Assembly: GCF_037040815.1 (NCBI RefSeq)
Contig: NZ_CP146232.1
Span: 1,854,501-1,918,500 of the forward strand
Reading direction: 5' to 3'
Source of the DNA: Pararoseomonas sp. SCSIO 73927
GTDB lineage: Bacteria; Pseudomonadota; Alphaproteobacteria; Acetobacterales; Acetobacteraceae
Length of the DNA: 64,000 nucleotides
Positions within the stretch are counted from its first letter, which is position 1. The number at the start of each line of letters is the position of its first letter. Positions 1-8,501 of this stretch are shown here, in pieces. The notes below the pieces were generated by a model. The model was not told where the DNA came from. It saw only the letters and a list, made by a program, of their open reading frames with translations, and searched no databases. Position numbers and translations under genes: made by a program.

Positions 1-2
1 AG

Positions 3-2384
3 GTGGTGGACGGGGTGCAGAACGACCGCATCGCCTCCTACCGCAACGGGGTGCGCGGGCTGACGCTGGCGGTGCAGCGCCAGCCGGACGCGAACACGGT
101 GGAGGTGGTGGACGGGGTCTTCGCGGCCCTGCCGGAGCTGCAGGCGGCGCTGCCGCCGGGGGCGCGGATCGACGTGTCGCTGGACCGCTCGCTCTCCATC
201 CGGGCCGCCGTGCACGACGTGCAGGAGAGCCTGATCATCGCCATCGGGCTGGTGGTGCTGGTGGTCTGGCTCTTCCTGCGCCGGCTGCTGGCGACGCTGA
301 TCCCGATGATCGCGGTGCCCATCTCGCTCGCCGGCACCTTCGCCCTGATGTACGCGATGGGCTACGGCATCGACAACGTGACGCTCCTCGGCCTGACGCT
401 CGCCGTCGGGTTGGTGGTGGACGACGCCATCGTGATGCTGGAGGCGATCATCCGCCACGTGGAGGAGGGGATGAACCCCTTCGAGGCGGCGATGAAGGGA
501 TCGCGCGAGATCGGCTTCACCATCATCTCCATCACCCTCTCGCTGACCGCGGTGTTCCTGCCGATCCTGCTGATGGGCGGCGTGGTGGGGCGGGTGTTCA
601 ACGCCTTCGCGGCCACTGTCTCCCTCGCGGTGGCCGTGTCCTGCTTCGTCTCCCTCACCCTCACCCCGCTCATGGCCTCCTGGCTGCCGGCGCATTCCCA
701 CGGGGCGAAGCCCGGCCGGGTGGACGCCTTCCTAGAGGCGGGGTTCCGGGGGATCGAGCGGGGCTACGCCTGGGCGCTGGACTGGGCGCTGCGCTACCGG
801 CCCGTGACCTGGGGCGTGTTCTTCGCCTCGCTCGTCGCCGCCGGCTGGCTGGCGATGGCGATGCCGAAGGGCTTCTTCCCCGTGGAGGACACCGGCCTCG
901 TCAGTGCCTCCACCGAGGGGCCGCGCGACGCGTCCTACGCCGCGATGACGGAGATGCAGGGGCAGGTGGCGGCCATCATCGGGCGCAACCCCTATGTGAG
1001 GAGCGTCTCCTCCAACATCGGCGCCACCGGGCAGAGCCTTTCCGTCAACCAGGGGCGCATGTTCATCGAGCTGAAGCCGCGGAGCGAGCGGCCGATGGTG
1101 ACGGAGGTGATCCAGCAGCTCCGGCGCGAGGTCTCCGGCGTGCCGGGAATGCAGACCTTCCTGCAGCCCATCCAGAACCTGAACTTCGGGGCGCGGCAGT
1201 CCCGCACCCTGTACATGTACACGCTGCAGGGGCTGGAATCGAAGTCGCTCTACGACTTCGCGCAGCGGCTGGCGGCCCGGCTGCGGGGCAACCCCCTGCT
1301 GCAGGACGTGAACACGGACCTCCAGCTCGATGCCCCCGTGGTGAACGTGCAGGTGGACCGCGACCGGGCGGCCGCGCTGGGCGTGAACGTGGACCAGGTG
1401 CGGCAGGCCCTCTACTCCGCCTTCGGGGCGCGGCAGATCTCCACCATCTACGCCCAGGCCAACGCCTACCCCGTGATCGTGGAGGCACTGCCGGAGGACC
1501 AGCGGGACGAGAACGGGCTGCAGAAGCTCTATCTCCGCTCCAGCGGCCCCGGCGGCAGCGGGCGGGCGACGGCAGCCGGGCCCGCCACCGACAGCAGGCT
1601 GGTGCCCCTCTCCGCCCTGGCCACCATCCAGCGCGGCACGGGGCCGCTGACGGTGGCGCACCAGGGGCAGCTCCCGGCGGTGACAATCGGCTTCAACCTG
1701 CCGCCCGGCGTGGCGCTGGGGCAGGCCACCGACGCGATCAAGGCCACCGAGGCGGAGATGCAGCCGCCCCCCGGCGTGATCGGCGCCTTCTCCGGCACGG
1801 CGCAGGTGTTCCAGCAGGCGCTGGCGGGCCAGGGCATGCTGATCCTGGCCGCGGTGATCGTGATGTACGTGGTGCTGGGCGTCCTCTACGAGAGCCTGGT
1901 CCACCCGCTGACCATCCTCTCTGGCCTGCCGGCCGCGGCGCTGGGGGCCCTGGCGACGCTGTGGCTCTTCGGGATGGACCTCTCCGTCATCGCGGTGATC
2001 GGCGTGCTGCTGCTGATCGGGCTGGTGAAGAAGAACGCCATCATGATCGTGGACGTGGCCCTCAGCCGCCAGCGCGAGGGCGCGGACCCGCGCGTGGCCG
2101 TGCGGGACGCCTGCGTGCTGCGGTTCCGGCCCATCCTGATGACCACCCTGGCCGCGGCGGCGGGCGCCGTGCCCATCGCGGCCGGCTGGGGCGCGGCCGC
2201 CGAGCTGCGCCAGCCCCTGGGCCTGGCCGTGGTGGGCGGGCTGGCCGTCAGCCAGGTGCTGACCCTCTTCATCACCCCCGTGCTCTACCTCGGCTTCGAC
2301 GCGCTGGAACGGAGCGTGAAGCGGCTGCGGCGAAGCGGGCGGACGCCGCACGGGGCGGCGGCGCACCCGGCGCCGGCGGAGTAG
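3..2384 (+). CDS. RND efflux transporter permease (MdtB/C-AcrB type), 5' end missing
   Basis: C-terminal 793 residues of an inner-membrane proton-driven RND pump that would pair with a membrane-fusion protein and an outer-membrane channel encoded to the left. RND permeases are about 1030-1050 residues, so roughly 250 residues lie outside the window and the GTG at base 3 is only the first in-frame start-like codon. The two membrane blocks are visible (residues about 75-240 and 600-770), and the proton-relay Asp pair of TM4 appears as GLVVDDAIVMLEA. The periplasmic docking segment VQVDRDRAAALGVNVDQVRQAL and late LIGLVKKNAIMIVDVA are typical of the heavy-metal/multidrug MdtBC-MuxBC branch. Substrate cannot be read from the sequence. 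The stop is followed 22 bases later by the multi-hairpin repeat element. Confidence 0.93.
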   Translation: MVDGVQNDRIASYRNGVRGLTLAVQRQPDANTVEVVDGVFAALPELQAALPPGARIDVSLDRSLSIRAAVHDVQESLIIAIGLVVLVVWLFLRRLLATLIPMIAVPISLAGTFALMYAMGYGIDNVTLLGLTLAVGLVVDDAIVMLEAIIRHVEEGMNPFEAAMKGSREIGFTIISITLSLTAVFLPILLMGGVVGRVFNAFAATVSLAVAVSCFVSLTLTPLMASWLPAHSHGAKPGRVDAFLEAGFRGIERGYAWALDWALRYRPVTWGVFFASLVAAGWLAMAMPKGFFPVEDTGLVSASTEGPRDASYAAMTEMQGQVAAIIGRNPYVRSVSSNIGATGQSLSVNQGRMFIELKPRSERPMVTEVIQQLRREVSGVPGMQTFLQPIQNLNFGARQSRTLYMYTLQGLESKSLYDFAQRLAARLRGNPLLQDVNTDLQLDAPVVNVQVDRDRAAALGVNVDQVRQALYSAFGARQISTIYAQANAYPVIVEALPEDQRDENGLQKLYLRSSGPGGSGRATAAGPATDSRLVPLSALATIQRGTGPLTVAHQGQLPAVTIGFNLPPGVALGQATDAIKATEAEMQPPPGVIGAFSGTAQVFQQALAGQGMLILAAVIVMYVVLGVLYESLVHPLTILSGLPAAALGALATLWLFGMDLSVIAVIGVLLLIGLVKKNAIMIVDVALSRQREGADPRVAVRDACVLRFRPILMTTLAAAAGAVPIAAGWGAAAELRQPLGLAVVGGLAVSQVLTLFITPVLYLGFDALERSVKRLRRSGRTPHGAAAHPAPAE

Positions 2385-2406
2385 GCCGGGGCTGGTACCG
2401 CCGGAA

Positions 2407-2640
2407 CCAGGGGGCGCCGCCCCCTGGACCCCCGCCAAGGGCCTGAGGCCCTTGGAACCCCTTCTGGCTGCCGCCGCACCGTCCTGACAGGGGGTCTCCG
2501 CGTGAGGGGCTTCTTCCTGCCCTTGCAGTCGCCTCGGGTCATCGACCCGAGGCGCACCGTCAGCAGGGTGAGACCAAAGCCTAGAAGAAGAAGATGGTGA
2601 GGGGTCCGGGGAGAGGGAGTATTCCTTCTTCCTCTCCCTG
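2407..2640. repeat. Multi-hairpin intergenic repeat element, copy 1
   Basis: About 234 bp that is nearly identical to 4992-5191. It holds four inverted repeats in the same order as copy 2: 2407-2427 (CCAGGGGGCG/CGCCCCCTGG), 2435-2455 (CCAAGGGCCT/AGGCCCTTGG, loop G), 2531-2553 (GCCTCGGGTC/GACCCGAGGC, loop ATC) and 2608-2638 (GGGAGAG/CTCTCCC around a pyrimidine-rich loop). Relative to copy 2 it carries an extra 33 bases at about 2489-2521. It starts 22 bases after the RND stop, so the hairpins could also end that transcript. The rest of the gap (2641-2844) before glgX shows no gene. Confidence 0.85.
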
Positions 2641-2844
2641 GCCACGGACCGCAATCGCAGGCTCAGCCCGCGCAGCATCAGGCGTGCCCTGTGCGGCGCC
2701 CGTGCCGCGCTCGCCGGAAAAATGCGGGGGGTGGGAAGATTCAAGCCTGCCCGGCCGTTTCACCCTCAACCGGCGGCCCTGCCGCCCGTTCCGCTGTCCG
2801 CGATCGGCGCCCTGCGGCGCGGGCATAGTGGACGGGACCGGACG

Positions 2845-4980
2845 TTGTCAGAGATCATCAAGGGGCGGATCAGAGAGGGTTCGCCCGCGAAGCGCGGGGC
2901 CCACTGGGACGGGCAGGGGACGAACTTTTCCCTCTTCTCCGCGAACGCGACGAAGGTGGAGGTGTGCCTCTTCGACAGCACCGGCGAGAAGGAGATCGAG
3001 CGGGTCGAGCTGCCGGAGTACACGAACCAGATCTTCCACGGCTACCTGCCGGATGTGGGGCCGGGAACCTTCTACGGTTACCGCGTCCACGGGCCGTACG
3101 AGCCGGAGGCGGGGCACCGCTTCAACCCGAACAAGCTGCTGCTGGACCCCTATGCGCGCGCCCATGCGGGGTCGCTGACCTGGGATCCGGCCGTGTTCGG
3201 CTACAAGATGGAGAGCGGGGACGACCTGACCTTCGATGAGCGCGACAGTGCGCCCTTCGTGCCGAAATGCGTGATCGTCGATCCCAACTTCGACTGGCAC
3301 GGGGAGCCGGGGCGGCGCTTCGTGCCCTGGGACCACACGGTGGTCTACGAAACGCATGTGAAGGGCTACACGAAGCTTCACCCTGACGTGCCGGAGAACC
3401 TGCGCGGCACCTATGCCGGCCTCGGGCAGAAGCCGGTGGTGGACTACATCAAGTCGCTCGGCGTCACCTCGGTCGAGCTGCTGCCGGTGCACACCTTCAT
3501 CGACGACGACTTCCTGCTGCAGAAGGGGCTGGTGAACTTCTGGGGCTACAACAGCATCGGCTTCTTCGCGCCCGACCCTCGCTACGCCTCCGACGTGCCG
3601 AACAGCCTGCGCGAGTTCAAGGAGATGGTGGCGCGCTACCACGAGGCGGGCCTCGAGGTGATCCTGGACGTGGTGTACAACCACACGGCGGAAGGGAACG
3701 AGAAGGGGCCGACGCTGTCCTTCAAGGGCATCGACAACGCCAGCTACTACCGCCTGCTGCCCGACCAGAAGCGCTTCTACATCAACGACACGGGCACCGG
3801 GAACACGGTAAACCTCTCCCACCCTCGCGTGATCCAGATGGTGGCGGACAGCCTGCGCTACTGGGTGCAGGAGATGCACATCGACGGGTTCCGCTTCGAC
3901 CTCGGCACCATCCTGGCGCGCGAGCCGCACGGCTTCGACGAGCAGAGCGGCTTCCTGAAGGTGTGCCAGCAGGACCCCGTGCTGCAGACCGTGAAGCTGA
4001 TCGCGGAGCCCTGGGACATCGGCCCCGGCGGCTACCAGGTGGGCAGCTTCCCCGCCGGCTGGGCCGAGTGGAACGACAGCTTCCGCGACACGGTGCGCGA
4101 CTTCTGGCGCGGTGAGGCGAGCGCCCAGGCGCTCGCGCCGCGGCTCTGCGGCTCGCCGGACAAGTTCAACCACAGCGGCCGCGGCGCCTGGGCCAGCGTG
4201 AACTTCGTGACCGCGCATGACGGCTTCACGCTGAACGACACGGTGACCTACAACGAGAAGCACAACGAGGCGAACGGCGAGGACAACAAGGACGGCCATT
4301 CCGACAACCGTTCCTGGAACTGCGGCGCGGAAGGGCCGACGGACGATCCCGAGATCAACGCCCTGCGGGAGCGGCAGATCCGGAACATCCTCTCCACCCT
4401 GGTTCTCTCCCAGGGCACGCCGATGATCCTGGCCGGCGACGAGTTCGGCCGGACGCAGGAGGGCAACAACAACGCCTACTGCCAGGACAGCGAGATCAGC
4501 TGGGTCAACTGGGAGATCGAGGAAAAGGGGCAGACCCTGATCCGCTTCACCCGCAAGCTGTTGGAGCTGCGGCACAAGTACCCCATCCTCCGCCGCACCC
4601 GCTTCCTGACCGGGCAGATGAACGAGGAACTGGGCGTCCGGGACGTGACCTGGATCAACGCCAACGGCTCCGAGATGCAGCCCGGCGACTGGGACAACGC
4701 GACCACCAAGTGCTTCGGCATGTTGATGGATGGCCGCGCGCAGGTCACTGGCATCCGCAAGCGCGGGCAGGACGCCACGGTGCTGATGGTGATCAACGGG
4801 CACCACGACCTGGTGGAATTCAACCTGCCGGACGCCTCGGGCTGCCAGGGCTGGACCCTGCTGGCCGATACGAACATCCCCGACGATGAGGAGGAGCGCG
4901 CCTTCGAGTGCGGGGATACCTACCAGGTCACGGGGCGATCCGTGGTGCTGTTCCTGCTGCAGGCCGAGACGGAGAAGTAG
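2845..4980 (+). CDS. glgX: Glycogen debranching enzyme GlgX (GH13)
   Basis: Isoamylase-type debranching enzyme that hydrolyses alpha-1,6 branches of phosphorylase-limited glycogen in the cytoplasm. An N-terminal CBM48 (HWDGQGTNFSLFSANATKVE, first 100 residues) precedes the GH13 barrel. All four GH13 regions are present: DVVYNHTAEG (Asp275), GFRFDLGT with nucleophile Asp352, LIAEPWD with acid/base Glu388, and VTAHDGF with Asp459. From the TTG at 2845 the protein is 711 residues, normal for GlgX. The frame is open to an ATG at 2722, but the extra 41 residues (Arg/Pro-rich) look non-coding; the TTG has only a weak ribosome site, so the start is uncertain. No glgA/B/C/P neighbours are present, and the gene sits alone between two copies of the hairpin repeat. 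Confidence 0.9.
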   Translation: MSEIIKGRIREGSPAKRGAHWDGQGTNFSLFSANATKVEVCLFDSTGEKEIERVELPEYTNQIFHGYLPDVGPGTFYGYRVHGPYEPEAGHRFNPNKLLLDPYARAHAGSLTWDPAVFGYKMESGDDLTFDERDSAPFVPKCVIVDPNFDWHGEPGRRFVPWDHTVVYETHVKGYTKLHPDVPENLRGTYAGLGQKPVVDYIKSLGVTSVELLPVHTFIDDDFLLQKGLVNFWGYNSIGFFAPDPRYASDVPNSLREFKEMVARYHEAGLEVILDVVYNHTAEGNEKGPTLSFKGIDNASYYRLLPDQKRFYINDTGTGNTVNLSHPRVIQMVADSLRYWVQEMHIDGFRFDLGTILAREPHGFDEQSGFLKVCQQDPVLQTVKLIAEPWDIGPGGYQVGSFPAGWAEWNDSFRDTVRDFWRGEASAQALAPRLCGSPDKFNHSGRGAWASVNFVTAHDGFTLNDTVTYNEKHNEANGEDNKDGHSDNRSWNCGAEGPTDDPEINALRERQIRNILSTLVLSQGTPMILAGDEFGRTQEGNNNAYCQDSEISWVNWEIEEKGQTLIRFTRKLLELRHKYPILRRTRFLTGQMNEELGVRDVTWINANGSEMQPGDWDNATTKCFGMLMDGRAQVTGIRKRGQDATVLMVINGHHDLVEFNLPDASGCQGWTLLADTNIPDDEEERAFECGDTYQVTGRSVVLFLLQAETEK

Positions 4981-4991
4981 GGCGGGCGGCC

Positions 4992-5191
4992 CCAGGGGGC
5001 TCCGCCCCCTGGACCCCCGCCAAGGGCCTGAGGCCCTTGGATCCCCTTCTGGCTGCCGCTGCACCGTCCTGCCCTTGCAGTCGCCTCGAGTCATCGACCC
5101 GAGGCGCACCATCAGCCGAGAGAGACCAACTCCTAAAAGAAGATGATGGTGAGGGGGCCGGGGAGAGGAAGAATTCTTTCTTCCTCTTCCC
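4992..5191. repeat. Multi-hairpin intergenic repeat element, copy 2
   Basis: Second copy (about 200 bp) of the element at 2407-2640, same orientation. Inverted repeats are at 4992-5012, 5020-5040, 5083-5105 (one mismatch) and 5160-5191 (12-base arms GGGGAGAGGAAG/CTTCCTCTTCCC, one mismatch). It begins 11 bases after the glgX stop and ends 11 bases before the end of the convergent racemase-like gene, so it may act as a two-way terminator. Base changes between copies are often in loops or compensated in stems. Confidence 0.85.
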
Positions 5192-5202
5192 GGGACATCC
5201 CG

Positions 5203-5835
5203 TCATCCCAGAAGCCGCGCCCGCAAGGCCCGTACGGCACTGTCCGGCGTGGTGAGAACGGGCTTGCCTGTGGCGGCCGCGACGAGCGGGGCGGCGCGGG
5301 CGAGGCTGAACTGGGCCAGGGCGATGGCGTCGCATTCCGCAAGGTCCTGCGCGGCCTCGGCGGCGAGGCGGTCGTGCGCCTCGGCGTCACCGCGGTTCAG
5401 GGCGTCCAGGGCGCCGCTGGCGAGGCGCGGGACGAGGGCGAGGCCCGGCGGGAACTCGGGCGGCATGCTGGCGAGGGTGGGGGCAAAGCTGGCGAGGAGG
5501 CCGATGCGGCCACCGATGGCCGCGGCCTCCGCCACCATGGCCTCGTTGGGCTTGAGGACGGGGAGGGGCGCCAGCGCCTCGGCCACCGCCTCGATGCAGG
5601 AGCCGAAGGCGGAGCAGGTGAAGAGGATGCCGTCGGCACCGGTGCCGCGGGCGTAGCGGGCCAGGGTGAGGAAGCGATCGGTCATCGCGGGGGTGAGGGC
5701 GCCGTCGCGGGCGAGGTCGGCGGAGAGGCTGTCGTCCAGCAGGTTCATGAGGGTGGCGTCCGGCCACAGGCGGGCAAAGGCGGCCTCGACCGGCGGGGGG
5801 GAATGGCGCAGGGCGTGGATGAGGGCAATCCGCAT
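5203..5835 (-). CDS. Asp/Glu racemase-family protein
   Basis: A 210-residue protein starting MRIALIHALRHS, resembling the aspartate/glutamate/hydantoin racemase superfamily (cofactor-independent two-domain fold). The first catalytic-loop Cys is seen in GILFTCSAFGSC. The second half has LAQFSLARAAP where classical racemases carry the second catalytic Cys, so a true two-base racemase mechanism is doubtful; related proteins include arylmalonate decarboxylase and maleate isomerase types. The frame continues about 79 codons upstream, but ATG 5835 gives the normal family N-terminus. It is divergent from an RpiR regulator that is translationally joined to an aminotransferase, suggesting amino-acid catabolism. 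Confidence 0.8.
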   Translation of the reverse strand: MRIALIHALRHSPPPVEAAFARLWPDATLMNLLDDSLSADLARDGALTPAMTDRFLTLARYARGTGADGILFTCSAFGSCIEAVAEALAPLPVLKPNEAMVAEAAAIGGRIGLLASFAPTLASMPPEFPPGLALVPRLASGALDALNRGDAEAHDRLAAEAAQDLAECDAIALAQFSLARAAPLVAAATGKPVLTTPDSAVRALRARLLG

Positions 5836-5908
5836 GGGGCGATCCTGACGCGCACCGATTGATGAAACAAGTGTTGCGCATGCGGCCCGGTAGCGCATCA
5901 TATGGTTC

Positions 5909-6751
5909 ATGTCCTCCGACGCACCCCTGGAAAGGCTGCGCCTCGCCCTGCCTGACCTGCCGCCGCGGCTGCGGGAGGCGGCGCGGTATCTGGCGGAGCA
6001 CGCCTTCGACGCCACCACGCGGTCCATGCGCGACCTTGCGGCGGATGCGGGCGCCACGCCGGCCAGCTTCACGCGGCTGGCGCAGGCGCTGGGCTATGCC
6101 GGGTGGGAGCCCCTGCGCGCGGCGCTGGTGGAGGCGCGGAGGCCGGCGGCGCCCTTCTCCGGGCGGGCCCGCAGGCGGAACGACTTGCCGGCGGCGATGC
6201 TGGCCGCCGATGCGGCGATGTTGGGGGCGCTGCAAGGCGGCCCGGTCGCGGAGGCCGCAGCGGCGCTGCACCGGTCGCCCCGGATCTGGTGCGCGGGCTT
6301 CCGGTCCTGCCGCGCGGTGGCGGGGCTGCTGCACTACCAGCTCAGGCTGTTCCGGCCGGAAACGCGGCTGGTAGGGGCGGAAGGGCCGGAGGAGCTGGAC
6401 CTGGACGCCTTCTCCGGCCGGGACGCGGTGGTGGTGGCGAGCTTCGCGCCCTACTCGGCGGAGGCGGTGCGGACCGCGGCGGCGGCGCGCACCGCCGGTT
6501 CCACCCTGGTCGCCCTGACGGATTCCCCCGCCGCCCCCGTGGCGCGCGGCGCAGCGCACCTGCTGCGCTTCGAGGCTGACGGGCCGGGTTTCTTCCACTC
6601 TCTCACAGGGGCCGTCTCGCTGGCGCAGGCGCTGGCGGCGGCGGTGTTCGCGCAGGGCGGCGCGGCGGCGATGGAGCGGCTGCGCCAGGCGGAGGCGCGC
6701 CTGGCAGAGCTCTCCCGCTACGTGCCGGCAACCGAAAGGGATCTCCGATGA
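5909..6751 (+). CDS. MurR/RpiR-family transcriptional regulator
   Basis: A 280-residue regulator with an N-terminal RpiR helix-turn-helix (residues about 5-80, including AADAGATPASFTRLAQALGY) and a C-terminal SIS sugar/amino-sugar binding domain (about 120-250, IWCAGFRSCRAVAGLL). Proteins of this family sense phosphosugars or related ligands and usually control adjacent catabolic genes. The TGA overlaps the ATG of the following aminotransferase (ATGA), so the two are co-translated; it is divergent from the racemase-like gene with a 73-base shared promoter region. The likely target is this racemase/aminotransferase locus (inference). Confidence 0.88.
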   Translation: MSSDAPLERLRLALPDLPPRLREAARYLAEHAFDATTRSMRDLAADAGATPASFTRLAQALGYAGWEPLRAALVEARRPAAPFSGRARRRNDLPAAMLAADAAMLGALQGGPVAEAAAALHRSPRIWCAGFRSCRAVAGLLHYQLRLFRPETRLVGAEGPEELDLDAFSGRDAVVVASFAPYSAEAVRTAAAARTAGSTLVALTDSPAAPVARGAAHLLRFEADGPGFFHSLTGAVSLAQALAAAVFAQGGAAAMERLRQAEARLAELSRYVPATERDLR

Positions 6752-8097
6752 CGTCTCGTCTTCTGCACCGCGGCCGCGCCGCGCCGCCCGTGGCCGTCTC
6801 CGGGCACGGGTGCTGGCTGCGGGCGTCCGATGGGCGGGAGGTGCTGGACGCCTCCGGCGGAGCCGCCGTGTCGTGCCTGGGCCACGGGCACCCGCACGTG
6901 GTGGCCGCGGTGCAGCGGCAGGTGGCGGCGCTGGAGTACGCGCACACGGGCTTCTTCACCAACGAGCCCGCGGAGCGGCTCGGCGAGGTGCTGGTGGGCC
7001 ACGAGCCGGGCGGGCTGAGCCGGGCCTACTTCGTCTCCGGCGGGTCGGAAGCGATGGAGGCCGCGCTGAAGCTGGCGCGCCAGCACTTCGTGGAGAAGGG
7101 CGAGCCGGGCCGCACGCGCTTCATCGCGCGGCGCCAGAGCTACCACGGGAACACGCTGGGCGCGCTGGCGCTGGGCGGGAACGCGGCGCGGCGCGCGCCC
7201 TACGCGCCGATCCTGGCGGACGCCTTCAGCCACGTCTCCGCCGCTTTCCCCTATCGCGGGATGCGGGACGGCGAGGACGAGGCCGGCTACGTCGCGCGCC
7301 TGGCGGAGGAGCTGGAGGCGGAGTTCCAGCGCCTCGGCCCGGCGAACGTGGCCGCCTTCGTGGCGGAGACGGTGGTGGGCGCGACCGCGGGCTGCGTGGC
7401 CCCGCCTGCCGGCTACTTCCGCGCCGTGCGCGACATCTGCGACCGCCACGGCGCCCTGCTGATCCTGGACGAGGTGATGAGCGGCATGGGCCGTACCGGC
7501 ACGCTGCACGCCTGGGAGCAGGAAGGCATCGCGCCGGACATCCAGGCGGTCGCGAAGGGCCTGGGCGGCGGCTACCAGCCGATCGGCGCCATCCTGATGA
7601 ATGACCGGGTGCTGGCGCCGATCATGGCGGGCTCCGGCGCCTTCCAGCACGGCCACACCTATCTCTCCCATCCTGTGGCCTGCGCGGCGGCGCTGGCGGT
7701 GCAGGAGGCGATCGCGCGCGACAACCTGCTGGACCACGTGCAAGCCATGGGCGCGCGGCTGGAGGCGGGGCTGGTGGAGCGCTTCGGCAACCACCGCCAC
7801 GTCGGCGACATCCGCGGCCGCGGGCTGTTCCGAGCCATCGAGCTGGTGGCGGACCGCACGACGCGCGAGCCCTTCGAGCCCGCCCGCCGGCTGAACGCCC
7901 GCATCCGGGACGAGGCCTTCGCGCGCGGGCTGGCCGTGTACCCCGGCGGCGGCACGGTGGACGGGGTGCGCGGGGACCACATCCTCCTTGCGCCGCCCTA
8001 CATCGCGGAGGAGGCGGAGATCGACCTCATCGTGGAACGGCTGGGCGAGGCGGTGGACGCGGCGCTGGCGGGCGTGGCACGCGGCGCGAGCGGCTGA
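6748..8097 (+). CDS. Class-III aminotransferase (PLP-dependent)
   Basis: A 449-residue fold-type I PLP enzyme of the omega/acetylornithine/beta-alanine aminotransferase group. The SGGSEAMEAALKLAR phosphate-loop region, the LILDEVMSGMGRTG cofactor Asp motif and the Schiff-base lysine Lys270 in AVAKGLGGGYQPIG are all present, as is the GHTYLSHP segment near 305. Length is normal. The start overlaps the upstream RpiR stop, so expression is coupled to the regulator. The amino donor is not readable; context with a racemase-like protein, a lyase and a Bug receptor suggests turnover of an amino dicarboxylate or omega-amino acid. Confidence 0.9.
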   Translation: MTSRLLHRGRAAPPVAVSGHGCWLRASDGREVLDASGGAAVSCLGHGHPHVVAAVQRQVAALEYAHTGFFTNEPAERLGEVLVGHEPGGLSRAYFVSGGSEAMEAALKLARQHFVEKGEPGRTRFIARRQSYHGNTLGALALGGNAARRAPYAPILADAFSHVSAAFPYRGMRDGEDEAGYVARLAEELEAEFQRLGPANVAAFVAETVVGATAGCVAPPAGYFRAVRDICDRHGALLILDEVMSGMGRTGTLHAWEQEGIAPDIQAVAKGLGGGYQPIGAILMNDRVLAPIMAGSGAFQHGHTYLSHPVACAAALAVQEAIARDNLLDHVQAMGARLEAGLVERFGNHRHVGDIRGRGLFRAIELVADRTTREPFEPARRLNARIRDEAFARGLAVYPGGGTVDGVRGDHILLAPPYIAEEAEIDLIVERLGEAVDAALAGVARGASG

Positions 8098-8119
8098 CCC
8101 GGCGGGGGCGCGCGAGCAC

Positions 8120-8135
8120 GGGCGCGCTGGCGCCC
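8120..8135 (+). terminator. Short GC hairpin after the aminotransferase
   Basis: Inverted repeat GGGCGC-GCTG-GCGCCC 22 bases after the aminotransferase stop. It lacks a T-tract, as is common in very GC-rich genomes, so the terminator role is only suggested. It also lies just beyond the end of the degenerate binding-protein fragment on the other strand. Confidence 0.35.
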
Positions 8136-8154
8136 GCGAAGTTCGGCGAAGGCG

Positions 8155-8487
8155 TCATCCCCGCCGGACGTTCCACAGGACGGGGATCGGCGCCCGCACC
8201 ATGCCGGCCATGTCGCGCCGGAAGGCGTAGGGCTGCCGGAACTGGCCCAGCGGGTAGTAGGGCACTTCGCGGAAGGCGGCCTCCTGGATGCCCCGCGCCG
8301 TGCGCCCGGCATCGGCCTGCGATCCGGCATCGAACCAGTCCCGGATGCCGCTCTCGATGGCCGGGATCTCCGGCCAGCCGAACCAGGCCCCCGCCCCGTT
8401 GCTCCGCAGCAGGGAATGGGTGGGCGGCAGCACCCCGTCGGCGCCGCTGGTGTTGGTGCAGAAGGCGCTCCATCCCTCCGGGAAGGG
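8155..8487 (-). pseudogene. Remnant: C-terminal end of a family-5 ABC solute-binding protein
   Basis: About 110 minus-strand codons encode only the C-terminal end of a periplasmic peptide/opine-type binding protein (SBP_bac_5). Diagnostic segments are PFPEGWSAFCTNTSGAD, NGAGAWFGWPEIPAIE, AFREVPYYPLGQFRQP and the terminal VLWNVRRG, which parallel the ends of intact homologues, including VLWNIERGGR at the end of the protein at 22328-23926. Some 400 N-terminal residues are missing; the fragment abuts the end of the lyase gene, with no start codon or signal peptide. It is most simply a deletion relic of a transporter once encoded here. A natural stop is present at 8155. Confidence 0.75.
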
Positions 8488-8501
8488 GCCGGCCCCTGGC
8501 C

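Noticed and set aside
2285..2557. Possible small conserved protein in the hairpin repeat (similar translation in both copies, reverse strand)
   Set aside because: Similarity follows from the duplicated DNA; frames differ because of the 33-base indel and there is no ribosome site.
2848..5112. Minus-strand 754-codon open frame opposite glgX
   Set aside because: glgX has all GH13 motifs in the plus frame; the antisense frame is His/Val/Arg-rich without any domain, as expected from GC-rich codon bias.
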